Shown: positions 17,024 to 25,023 of the stretch, piece by piece
How positions within the stretch are numbered: position 1 is the first letter of the stretch
Layout: each line of letters begins with the position of its first letter
Assembly: GCA_039679945.1 (NCBI GenBank)
Contig: JBDKTY010000028.1
Location: 62,001-126,000 of the forward strand
Reading direction: 5' to 3'
Length of the DNA stretch: 64,000 nucleotides
DNA from: SbD1 sp039679945
GTDB taxonomy: Bacteria; Desulfobacterota; Syntrophobacteria; Syntrophobacterales; Syntrophobacteraceae
Made by a program: the position numbers and the translations under genes
Notes under the pieces: model-generated
Databases searched by the model: none
What the model was told of the DNA's origin: nothing
Seen by the model: the letters and a program-made list of their open reading frames with translations, nothing else

Positions 17024-18214
17024 ATGAAAACGCTGGATGACTTAGACTTAAAAGGAAAGCGTGTTTTCATGCGGGTGGACTTCAACGTTCCGCTGGACAA
17101 GGCGCGGCACGTAACGGACGACATGCGCATCAGGGCAGTCCTGCCAAGCATCCGAAAGGTCCTTGATTCGGGGGGAAGACTGATTCTTGCATCCCATCTC
17201 GGCCGGCCGAAAGGCAAGGTAGCGGAGGAATTTTCGCTTAAGCCCGTGGCTGAATACCTCCACGGATTGCTTGGAGTCCCGGTCCCGGTGGCCCCGGACT
17301 GCATCGGCCCCCGGGTAGCCGAACTCGTGGCCAAACTTGCGGACGGCAACATATTGATGCTGGAAAATCTTCGTTTCCATCCGGAAGAAGAGAAAAATGA
17401 TCCCGATTTTTCCCGCGAGCTGGGTGAATTGGCGGATGTCTATGTCAATGAGGCATTTTCCGCCTCCCACCGCGCGCACGCATCCGTGGAGGGCATAACC
17501 CGCTTCGTCGCGGTTCGCGCCGCGGGTTACCAGCTTCAAAAGGAAATCGAATATTTCAACAAGGCGCTCGAAAACCCCAAGCGGCCGCTGGCGATAATAA
17601 TCGGCGGCGCCAAGGTCTCTACAAAAATCGGTGTCCTTGACAACCTGATGCAGAAGGCTGACTACCTGCTCATCGGCGGGGCCATGGCAAACACCTTTTT
17701 CAAGGCGCAGGGAAAGCAGGTAGGCAAGTCGCTCGTCGAGGACGATCATCTCGGCACGGCTGTCAGGCTCCTCGACGCCGCCAGCAAAAAGGGAGTTAAA
17801 GTCTTTCTGCCCGTCGATGCAGTCGTTTCGGTGAACGCCGACTCCTGCGGCGATGTACACCAGGTATCCATGGACAAGGTACCGCCGGATCAGCAGATTC
17901 TCGACATCGGTTCCCAGTCGGTCGAGGTTTTCGAATCCGTTCTAAAGAACTGCAAGACGGTTGTCTGGAACGGCCCGATGGGTGTTTTTGAAAAGCCCCC
18001 ATTCGATAAGGGGACTTTTGCCCTTGCCGGCTTCCTGGCTTCTCTGGACGCCCTTACGGTGGTGGGGGGCGGAGATTCCGCCGCGGCAATCAGGAAGGCG
18101 CACCTGGAAGATAAAGTCAGCTACGTATCGACGGGAGGCGGCGCTTTTCTTGAACTCATGGAAGGCATAAAGCTCCCCGGTGTCGTCGCCCTGGAGGAGT
18201 GCGGGAAGAACTGA
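17024..18214 (+). CDS. pgk: Phosphoglycerate kinase
   Basis: A 396-residue monomeric kinase that transfers phosphate from 1,3-bisphosphoglycerate to ADP. Family markers are GKRVFMRVDFNVPLD at the N-terminus, LASHLGRPKG, RFHPEEEKND, the nucleotide-binding VWNGPMGVFE, and the glycine-rich VGGGDSAAAIRK with STGGGAFLELMEG near the end. It follows gap and precedes tpiA by 26 bp, with AAAGGAGAC upstream of its start. Confidence 0.96.
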   Translation: MKTLDDLDLKGKRVFMRVDFNVPLDKARHVTDDMRIRAVLPSIRKVLDSGGRLILASHLGRPKGKVAEEFSLKPVAEYLHGLLGVPVPVAPDCIGPRVAELVAKLADGNILMLENLRFHPEEEKNDPDFSRELGELADVYVNEAFSASHRAHASVEGITRFVAVRAAGYQLQKEIEYFNKALENPKRPLAIIIGGAKVSTKIGVLDNLMQKADYLLIGGAMANTFFKAQGKQVGKSLVEDDHLGTAVRLLDAASKKGVKVFLPVDAVVSVNADSCGDVHQVSMDKVPPDQQILDIGSQSVEVFESVLKNCKTVVWNGPMGVFEKPPFDKGTFALAGFLASLDALTVVGGGDSAAAIRKAHLEDKVSYVSTGGGAFLELMEGIKLPGVVALEECGKN

Positions 18215-18240
18215 TTTTGCCAAAGGAGGAATAGCACGCC

Positions 18241-19005
18241 ATGAACCATAACAGGGTACCTGTGCTGGCCGCGAACTGGAAGATGCACAAGACTATTACG
18301 GAAGCAGTGACCTTTGTTGAGTCACTCCAGAGCGAAACCGGTCCGTGCAAGGACCGCGAGGTGGTTATCGCGCCCCCGTTCACCGCCCTGTCATCCGTTG
18401 CCGGCGCGCTGAACCGCGAGGGCTACAGGCTTTCCGCGCAAAACTGTCATTGGGAGGCGAAAGGGGCCTTCACCGGCGAGATTGCACCGGCTATGCTGAA
18501 GCAAGCGGGTTGCTATTATGTGATAGTGGGCCATTCCGAAAGGCGGCATATCTTCGGCGAGACCGATGAAATGATCCGCAAGAAGGCGGCCGCCGTATTC
18601 GCAAACGGGATGGCGCCCATTGTATGCATCGGGGAAGTGCTGGACGAGAGGGAGGCGGGCAGGACATTCGATGTGGTCGGAAACCAGGTTCACCAGGCGC
18701 TTCAGGGGCTCGAAACGGCACAGGCTGAAAGAGTTATCCTGGCATATGAACCGGTGTGGGCCATCGGGACCGGCCGAACGGCGAGTCCCGAGCAGGCGCA
18801 GGAAGTGCATATTTTCATCCGTCAACAGGTCGAGGCTCTCTTCAACAAAGACATTGCAAATAAGATCAGAATATTATATGGTGGTTCGGTTAAACCTGAC
18901 AATGTCGATTCGCTGATGGGTCAACCGGACCTTGACGGTATGCTGGTTGGCGGAGCGAGCCTGGAGGTCGGTTCGTTCAAGCGCATTATTCAGTTCCAAA
19001 GCTAG
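18241..19005 (+). CDS. tpiA: Triosephosphate isomerase
   Basis: A 254-residue TIM barrel that interconverts dihydroxyacetone phosphate and glyceraldehyde-3-phosphate. Catalytic residues are visible: the lysine in NWKMHKT, the histidine in VGHSERR and the glutamate in AYEPVWAIGTG. The phosphate-binding loops YGGSVKPDN and GGASLE are present. AAAGGAGG precedes the ATG. It is the third gene of gap-pgk-tpiA-secG. Confidence 0.96.
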   Translation: MNHNRVPVLAANWKMHKTITEAVTFVESLQSETGPCKDREVVIAPPFTALSSVAGALNREGYRLSAQNCHWEAKGAFTGEIAPAMLKQAGCYYVIVGHSERRHIFGETDEMIRKKAAAVFANGMAPIVCIGEVLDEREAGRTFDVVGNQVHQALQGLETAQAERVILAYEPVWAIGTGRTASPEQAQEVHIFIRQQVEALFNKDIANKIRILYGGSVKPDNVDSLMGQPDLDGMLVGGASLEVGSFKRIIQFQS

Positions 19006-19021
19006 GAGAACAGCTCAAAAA

Positions 19022-19453
19022 ATGAACGTTTTCATCGTCTTCGTGCACGTGGTTGCCTCGATAGCGCTCATCGCCATCGTCCTTCTTCAGACCGGGAAGG
19101 GAGCTGAGATGGGGGCCGCATTCGGAGGGGCCTCACAAACCCTTTTCGGCGGTTCAGGCGGTTCGTCATTCATGAGCAAGCTCACGACGGGAGCGGCGGT
19201 CGTCTTCATGATTACCTGCCTCCTTCTCTCTTACAGGCCTTCGACACCGGGCAGCAGGTCGGTGATGGAGGATACCCCCGTCCAGGAACAGCAACAGACG
19301 CAACCCGCACCTCTGCTGCCTGATGCACGTCCCGTCCAGCCGGAAGCATCCGCTCCGGCTCAAGGGCAGTCGGCAACCCAGGAAGCTCCCAAGCAACAGG
19401 CGCCCGCGCAGGCTACTCCCGCGCCATCGCCTCAGCCGCCTGCCAATAAATAG
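19022..19453 (+). CDS. secG: Protein-export membrane protein SecG
   Basis: A 143-residue SecG, the accessory subunit of the SecYEG translocon. Two membrane helices lie at about residues 3-20 and 55-73, with the cytoplasmic loop QTGKGAEMGAAFGGASQTLF, the family signature, between them. Beyond residue 80 the protein has a long tail rich in glutamine, proline and alanine, roughly 60 residues more than E. coli SecG needs. SecG directly after tpiA is a common arrangement. A terminator follows. Confidence 0.93.
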   Translation: MNVFIVFVHVVASIALIAIVLLQTGKGAEMGAAFGGASQTLFGGSGGSSFMSKLTTGAAVVFMITCLLLSYRPSTPGSRSVMEDTPVQEQQQTQPAPLLPDARPVQPEASAPAQGQSATQEAPKQQAPAQATPAPSPQPPANK

Positions 19454-19474
19454 CATCTTCGCGCGGAACTCATC

Positions 19475-19519
19475 AATTCCGGGAGGGGCGAGCGATCGCT
19501 TCCTCCCGGAATTTGTTTG
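19475..19519 (+). terminator. Terminator of the gap-pgk-tpiA-secG operon
   Basis: AATTCCGGGAGG (19475-19486) pairs perfectly with CCTCCCGGAATT (19502-19513), followed by TGTTTGTT. The T-rich run on the plus strand favours termination of the glycolytic operon. It may also insulate the convergent kinase gene ending at 19533. Confidence 0.8.
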
Positions 19520-19532
19520 TTCACCGGAAAGC

Positions 19533-21242
19533 CTATTTCAAATCCGCGTCCTCGATCTCCCAGATTGCCTTCACGCAGGTACCATGCCCCTTTCGGGAAT
19601 CGATGACAAGGTGGCTTCCCGAAAGCTGTATTCGCTCTCTCATTGCCGCGAGTCCCAGTCCACGTTGCGTATAGCCCGCCGACAGAGTGCCGTCCACGTC
19701 GAAACCCGCGCCATTGTCCGAGAAACAGAGTTCGAGGTTTTTCTCGTCTTTTTTCAGCGACAGGCTGATCCGGTCCGCACCGCTATGGGCGGCTGAATTG
19801 TTGAGTGCCTCCTGAACCACGCGAAAGATGGTAAGCTTCAGGGAATCGGGGATTTCCGACTCCTCGGCGACGAGTTGCTTGTCAACGCAGATATTGGGGT
19901 GTTTCTCCTGAAAACCGGCACAGAGCCAGAAAAGCGCGGGGATCACTCCAAAGTCGTCCAGAACCGTGGGGCGAAGATTCATGTAAATGTCCCTCGCCTT
20001 TCCCACCGCCGTTTTCAGCATTCCCACATAAGATGAGAGCAGCGGAACGACCTTCTCCTCGCTCCCGTCCTCCTGGACTGTCTTCAGAATATTCTCGGCG
20101 CCGAATTTCATCGCGGCCAGCATCTGCCCAATTTCGAGATGAACATCCTGGGCCACTCGTGCCCGCTCCTCCTCCAGAAAATCAAGGAGTTTCGAAGCAA
20201 GAAAACGCATCTGTTCTTCCGACTTTCGCAGCTTTTCCTGGTCCCGTTGCCGCTGAATCAATCGCCACATGCTGTCCATGAGAAGGTTAAACTGGCGAAG
20301 GTCGGAATCATCGTAATCAATCGGTTTATTCGCAACGGCGGCAAGAGATACTATTCTGCCTTCATGAAATATTGGAATGCACAGGAGCCTCGACACACCC
20401 GGATGCCCATTGGGCAGCGGCCTTTCGGGTCCTCCGGCGAGTAATGTATTCTGGACCAGCGGCCTGCGCTGTCTGACGGTCTCGGCCCACAGGCTGCCTT
20501 CCTGAAGCAGGTGACGGGACGGGAGGTCCGCCTTGCATTGCCTGACGGCATTCCTCGATTCAATGTGGCAGGTAAACTCTGATTCACTCTCATTCAGAAA
20601 TCCCATGAATCCTATTCTGCTCCGGGTCAGCAGGACCGCCTGCTCAAGGGCGAACGCCGCTATTTGCGAAGCAGACTCAAAGGACATCCGACTCATTCGC
20701 ACCAGGGCTTCAAAACGAATTTCGCCCAGCTTCAGGGCCTTTTGCGTCTTCCGATGCCGGGTTACATCATGGAGAACCGCCAGTTTGCAGATCAGGCCCT
20801 TACGGTCCGGGATGGGCGCCTCAAAAACATCGAATACCCGTTCGCCCACGGATTCCTTATAGACCCTGCGCACTGTCCGGCCGCCCACGATTCTTTCCCT
20901 TTCACACCATGGGCACACATCGGACCTGCCATGGAAGTACTCAAAGCACTTCCGCCCATTCACCGGACCAAATTCCCTCTCGGCGACCGGGTTAATGTAT
21001 TCGAAATCAAATTGGGGATTTATAAGAAAAATCGCGTCATTCATGGCGCCGAGAATGCCGGTGAGCAAGTAGGGTTTGACCTTCCCCCTCTCGGCCGCGC
21101 GAGTCCTTTTTGGTGAGGATGCCAGAGCCGCGGCCTCCGGCCCTTTTACCGCCTCTTCAGCGCCCGCGATTCCCAGCCCCGGAATTTCTCTGCCCGTCCC
21201 ATGGACTCCCGGGCCTCCACCGAGTTTGCCATCTGTTTTCAT
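19533..21242 (-). CDS. PAS/GAF sensor histidine kinase, NarL-type (HisKA_3)
   Basis: A 569-residue kinase with no membrane segments, so probably cytoplasmic. A PAS domain lies near residues 60-165 (AIFLINPQFDFEYINPVAEREFG); it includes a CPWCERE motif that might bind a metal or sense redox state. A GAF domain follows near residues 185-340. The transmitter has the HisKA_3 box EEERARVAQDVHLEIGQ, with the phosphorylated histidine near residue 368, and the HATPase_c motifs NNSAAHSGA and DNGAGFDVDG. Partners of this class are NarL/FixJ-type regulators, but none is adjacent. It is transcribed convergently with secG. Confidence 0.9.
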   Translation of the reverse strand: MKTDGKLGGGPGVHGTGREIPGLGIAGAEEAVKGPEAAALASSPKRTRAAERGKVKPYLLTGILGAMNDAIFLINPQFDFEYINPVAEREFGPVNGRKCFEYFHGRSDVCPWCERERIVGGRTVRRVYKESVGERVFDVFEAPIPDRKGLICKLAVLHDVTRHRKTQKALKLGEIRFEALVRMSRMSFESASQIAAFALEQAVLLTRSRIGFMGFLNESESEFTCHIESRNAVRQCKADLPSRHLLQEGSLWAETVRQRRPLVQNTLLAGGPERPLPNGHPGVSRLLCIPIFHEGRIVSLAAVANKPIDYDDSDLRQFNLLMDSMWRLIQRQRDQEKLRKSEEQMRFLASKLLDFLEEERARVAQDVHLEIGQMLAAMKFGAENILKTVQEDGSEEKVVPLLSSYVGMLKTAVGKARDIYMNLRPTVLDDFGVIPALFWLCAGFQEKHPNICVDKQLVAEESEIPDSLKLTIFRVVQEALNNSAAHSGADRISLSLKKDEKNLELCFSDNGAGFDVDGTLSAGYTQRGLGLAAMRERIQLSGSHLVIDSRKGHGTCVKAIWEIEDADLK

Positions 21243-21596
21243 TTGCCACCCTGAGAACGAAACGCACTTCTACCATGACGAGCTTCCGCCGTCCGATAGG
21301 TTGCCGCTGGTGTAATTTCAAAGAAATTCTGAAAAAAACGGCACGGTATGAAAGAAGAACTGCTGTCCGGATCAGCCCTCACTCATGTGTAAGGGATGCA
21401 CTCCTGAAAAAGGTAAGCATGTTCACATTAGCACAATATCACTTTAACAGGTAAAAATAAAAGACTGGGCACTCGACTTCCTGTAAGATTCCTCTCCCAC
21501 GCAAGATAGGGGCTGACAGGCGTCGAATGACTTACTATTATTGAAAACCCGGATTTCAGGGCCTAACTCATCGTCTCCCGGAGGTTACAGAAGCGA
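21243..21596. other. Divergent intergenic region, about 350 bases
   Basis: This lies between the start of the histidine kinase (minus strand) and the start of the aminotransferase (plus strand), so it should hold both promoters. It is more AT-rich around 21425-21470. I could not assign convincing -35 and -10 boxes. Confidence 0.35.
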
Positions 21597-22763
21597 ATGA
21601 ACTTTATCGATCTGGCAGCACAACAGAAGAAAATCAGGGGCAAAATCGAAGCTCGACTGCGAGCGGTTCTAGATCATGGCCAGTACATCATGGGACCCGA
21701 AATCGGGATACTTGAGACAGAACTCGCCTCTTATACGGGAACAAAGCACGCCATCTCCTGCTCATCCGGGACCGACGCGCTCCTGATGGCCCTCATGACC
21801 TACGGGGTAGGCCCGGGGGACGCCATAATCACCACTCCGTTCACGTTTGTCGCGACCGCCGAGGCCGTTGCGCTGGTGGGGGCGGTTCCCGTGTTCGTCG
21901 ACATCGACCCCGCCACCTTCAATATTGATCCGGCCCTGCTCGAAGCCACGATTCTATCCCTGAAGGATCAGCCGCGCGCGGGAAGTCCCATCCCGAGGCA
22001 AATCGCTGATCAGAGGCCGAGGATCAGGGGCATCATTGGCGTGGACCTGTTCGGACTGCCCGCCGATTACGCCCGTATATCCACGATAGCCAAGGAGCAC
22101 GGACTATTCGTCATCGAAGACGCGGCACAATCCTTCGGCGCCGAGTATCATGGAAAAAAGGCCTGCGGCCTCGCCGATTTCGGATGTACGTCTTTTTTTC
22201 CCGCCAAGCCTCTCGGAGCTTACGGTGATGCGGGGATGTGCTTCACCGATGACGACTCGACGGCGGAGTTCCTTCGATCCATTCGCGTTCACGGACAGGG
22301 ATCGGACAAGTATGAAAACGTGAGGATGGGCATCAACGGAAGGCTCGATACAATGCAGGCGGCAGTCCTTCTCGCCAAGATGGAGCTTTTCCCCGAGGAG
22401 ATCGAACTTCGCCGCGAAAAGGCGGAAACTTACCGAACCCTGCTCGAGGTCAAGGACTCGCCCGTTACCTGTCCTCATACCCCAGACGGGTATTCCTCGG
22501 CATGGGCTCAGTATTCCGTGCTCGCAAAAAACGGAATCGACCGCGCCCTCCTGCTGGGAAGACTAAAACAGGCCGGCATTCCAACCGCTATTTACTACCC
22601 ACGGCCACTCCATCTGCAGAAGGCGTTCGCTCAACTGGGGTACAAGGAGGGTGATTTCCCCGCAAGTGAAGACTGTGCTGGCAGGATTTTCAGCGTCCCG
22701 ATGCATCCTTACCTGAAAACCGCGGACCAGGAACGCATCGCGGGCATCATTAAAGCCGCTTAA
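21597..22763 (+). CDS. DegT/DnrJ/EryC1/StrS family sugar aminotransferase
   Basis: A 388-residue PLP enzyme that aminates keto-sugar nucleotides, often from glutamate. The PLP lysine is K204 in FFPAKPLGAYGD. Other family segments are SCSSGTDALLMAL, PFTFVATAEAV, IEDAAQSFGAEY and NGRLDTMQAAVLL. The N-terminus MNFIDLAAQQKKIRGKIE resembles enzymes that make UDP-2-acetamido-3-amino sugars (WbpE-like), but the exact product is not certain. It is alone; no other sugar-nucleotide genes are nearby. A GGAGG motif lies upstream of the ATG. Confidence 0.88.
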   Translation: MNFIDLAAQQKKIRGKIEARLRAVLDHGQYIMGPEIGILETELASYTGTKHAISCSSGTDALLMALMTYGVGPGDAIITTPFTFVATAEAVALVGAVPVFVDIDPATFNIDPALLEATILSLKDQPRAGSPIPRQIADQRPRIRGIIGVDLFGLPADYARISTIAKEHGLFVIEDAAQSFGAEYHGKKACGLADFGCTSFFPAKPLGAYGDAGMCFTDDDSTAEFLRSIRVHGQGSDKYENVRMGINGRLDTMQAAVLLAKMELFPEEIELRREKAETYRTLLEVKDSPVTCPHTPDGYSSAWAQYSVLAKNGIDRALLLGRLKQAGIPTAIYYPRPLHLQKAFAQLGYKEGDFPASEDCAGRIFSVPMHPYLKTADQERIAGIIKAA

Positions 22764-22987
22764 GGAAGCCGATTGATAGAAAGATCGTCAGGAAGCGTCC
22801 CCCTTAGCGCTTGACCGTAAATAAGTTCTTGTGGAATCGCGCCGTGATTTGAGACTGATTTGGTCGCGTGTTTTGAGCAAAACCACGAACATGGTTGAGC
22901 CAAGCCGACGATTTTGCGGTTTAGGAGCAGCCAAATCAGGCCAGGAGCCGGATGCAAGCACAAAGGCATGATTTGCGGGTAAACCCT
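22764..22987. other. Intergenic stretch between aminotransferase and MITE
   Basis: About 220 bases with no convincing gene, although two overlapping frames on the minus strand stay open across it. The composition differs somewhat from the flanking genes and it may be an older repeat remnant adjoining the MITE-like element. I see no inverted ends of its own. Confidence 0.3.
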
Positions 22988-23178
22988 TAGCCCGCATTAT
23001 TCATGGCTTTCCGAGAAGAAGCATAAAAAGCCCTGTATAGACAATGTATTAGCTGGATTTTCCACCTCAACTTCGACCGACAGTGTGCTATCGGCCCAAA
23101 ATCGCTTCAAGCCCTGAGCATCGCATCCTTATTGGGCTTTACGGGCGCGGACTGCGATTCATGAATAATGCGGGTTAG
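22988..23178. mobile_element. MITE-like element with 15-bp inverted ends and TTAG duplication
   Basis: CCCGCATTATTCATG at 22992-23006 is exactly mirrored by CATGAATAATGCGGG at 23160-23174. The bases TTAG directly flank both ends (22988-22991 and 23175-23178), as expected of a 4-bp target-site duplication. The 183-bp element encodes no transposase. It has inserted exactly at the stop codon of the minus-strand GspB-like gene: the TAA is part of the right-hand duplication. The responsible transposase family cannot be named from this copy alone. Confidence 0.75.
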
Positions 23179-24200
23179 TTTTCCCTCACTGCTTTATAAA
23201 AACTGTGCCCCTGGTAGTTGAACACCACCCCATCCGGGGTGATCTCTTCCACTTTAAGTCCCGAGGTCATCTGTCCTCCCTCTCGCATCCTTTGCCCGTT
23301 TATCGTCGCCCATCTGTCGTCCGGTTGCTTTGAATAGCTGAGCATCGAAATGGACATAGGCACCGAATTGCGTATCTCAGGCGGGACTTCGCTGAAGCTG
23401 AGCACCTCCCTGGCGGCAGCGGCTTTCTTTTCAGGCCCGTCGGGGACGCCAGGCGTTTTCGTCCCGGTGGCGGCCTCTGGCGCGGATTTACCCGGGGGCC
23501 TGGCGGACAGTCCGCCCACCGACGACTCCTTCCACCTGGAAGGGCTGGCGACCGCGCCCGGGGCGGTCGCTTCCCGACGGGTTTCCCTGCTAAAATAATC
23601 TGGCGGCAGCCGCTCGGAAAGATCGGCCAGGGCTACGCTTCTAGCCGCCGATCGGCTTCTGCGGACATTTGCCTGCGCGCCGCCGACGTCCTGGGCGGCT
23701 GGCAGGCCCTCACTCTTACCGCCGGACATTTCCAACAGGATCGCTTTTGTCCTCTGGGCGGAGGGGGGCTCGGGCACCACCTCCGACGGTTGAACGGCAG
23801 CACTCCCGTCTGCCGGCGCGCTTGGCGATCCCGCCCCTGCCGGCTGACCTCGGCGCGATCGCGCCATTATTTTCCTGTCCGGTGCTTGCTGCCGTCCCTG
23901 TCCACCCGGTTCTCCCGAAAAAGCTGTTGAAGGAGTCACGCCGGCATCTCCCGGAATCTGCTGAGTCTGGGCGACCACCTTCTGTTCATTGCTTTGATTG
24001 GCGTGTTTGCCCGACCACTGGAATGCCAGCCACAGGCAGAGGAGGCAAACAACCAGGACCAGGGGGGATGCGAGCAGATACCGGCGAGACACCCTGGTTG
24101 ACGCCAACCTCGTTGAAGGTGGCGCTGTGCCCGGGCGCGGAGATATCTCAGGCTCTTGCCCCCGATCCGAATTCTTCATATTGGCAAACATGCTGAGCAT
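23175..24200 (-). CDS. gspB: GspB-like type II secretion protein
   Basis: A 341-residue single-pass membrane protein. A helix at about residues 45-62 (LVLVVCLLCLWLAFQW) anchors it. A long proline-, alanine- and serine-rich linker follows to about residue 255. The C-terminal 80 residues match the GspB periplasmic domain: FSEVPPEIRNSVPMSISMLS, RWATINGQRMREGG and VVFNYQGHSFYKA. GspB partners the ATPase-like GspA to help insert the GspD secretin through peptidoglycan. No gspA or other gsp gene is in the window. It lies on the same strand 54 bp after an FKBP isomerase and a large secreted oxidase. A MITE abuts its stop codon. Confidence 0.82.
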   Translation of the reverse strand: MLSMFANMKNSDRGQEPEISPRPGTAPPSTRLASTRVSRRYLLASPLVLVVCLLCLWLAFQWSGKHANQSNEQKVVAQTQQIPGDAGVTPSTAFSGEPGGQGRQQAPDRKIMARSRRGQPAGAGSPSAPADGSAAVQPSEVVPEPPSAQRTKAILLEMSGGKSEGLPAAQDVGGAQANVRRSRSAARSVALADLSERLPPDYFSRETRREATAPGAVASPSRWKESSVGGLSARPPGKSAPEAATGTKTPGVPDGPEKKAAAAREVLSFSEVPPEIRNSVPMSISMLSYSKQPDDRWATINGQRMREGGQMTSGLKVEEITPDGVVFNYQGHSFYKAVREN

Positions 24201-24254
24201 TCAGATTTCTCCATTACGAATGTGTCGTTCAGCGAAAGCCGATACGGGCGGCCA

Positions 24255-24953
24255 TCACTTTACGGCGAGAAGCTCCAAATCATAAATGAGCGTTGCGTTC
24301 GGCCCGATCTTGCGGCCTGATCCATGCTCCCCGTAAGCGAGTTGCGGGGGGATGTAAAGCTGCCACTTGGAGCCAACCGGCATGAGCTTCAGGGCCTCGG
24401 TCCAACCGGGAATCACTCCCGTGACCTTGAAGGTCGCCGGTTGCCCGCGCCGGTAAGAGTTATCGAACTCGGCGCCGTTGATGAACGTCCCGCGGTAGTT
24501 GACCTCCACCATATCGTCCTCCGTTGGCTTTTTGCCACTCCCCTCCTTCAGGATCTTATACTGGAGTCCGCTCGGCAGGGTCACGACTCCTTCCTTTGTC
24601 TCGTTCGCTGCCAGGAAGGCATCTCCATCACTCTTATTTGTTTCCGCGAATGCCCCCACGGTTCGTGCTCGTGTCCGCTTCATCTCGACTTGAAAAGCAT
24701 TAAGCTGCACGCGAAGTTCATCCTCGCTCATGAGGAGTTTGGCGCCCGCAATCTCGTCACGCACGCCTTTGCTCAACGCCTCCGATTCAGCAACGATTCC
24801 ACGCCGCTTGAGGTTCCTCGCCAAGTCAACCCCAATGGCGTAGCTTTGTTTCTCCTTATCGCTTTTGAGAACGACCGTATCGGCGGCGCTCGCCTGCGAG
24901 GTCAGAAAAAACAAGCCAATCACCGCTGTCCATATCAACTTCATCAGCAACAT
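24255..24953 (-). CDS. FKBP-type peptidyl-prolyl isomerase, FkpA/Mip-like, exported
   Basis: A 232-residue protein with a signal peptide (hydrophobic core LIWTAVIGLFFLTS, cleavage after QASA). The dimerisation region (DKEKQSYAIGVDLARNLKRR) is typical of FkpA/Mip. The FKBP domain is in the last 110 residues, with LPSGLQYKILKEGSGKKP, VNYRGTFINGAEFDNSY, VIPGWTEALKLMPVGSKW and IPPQLAYGE. It catalyses proline isomerisation and assists folding in the periplasm. It is located between the multicopper oxidase and the GspB-like gene, so it may help fold the exported oxidase. Confidence 0.92.
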   Translation of the reverse strand: MLLMKLIWTAVIGLFFLTSQASAADTVVLKSDKEKQSYAIGVDLARNLKRRGIVAESEALSKGVRDEIAGAKLLMSEDELRVQLNAFQVEMKRTRARTVGAFAETNKSDGDAFLAANETKEGVVTLPSGLQYKILKEGSGKKPTEDDMVEVNYRGTFINGAEFDNSYRRGQPATFKVTGVIPGWTEALKLMPVGSKWQLYIPPQLAYGEHGSGRKIGPNATLIYDLELLAVK

Positions 24954-25023
24954 GATCTTTTGTCCTAAGTAGATGGAGGTGAAGGGGAGGGAGGAACTCT
25001 CCCTCCCCGATAGTCATCGCCGG

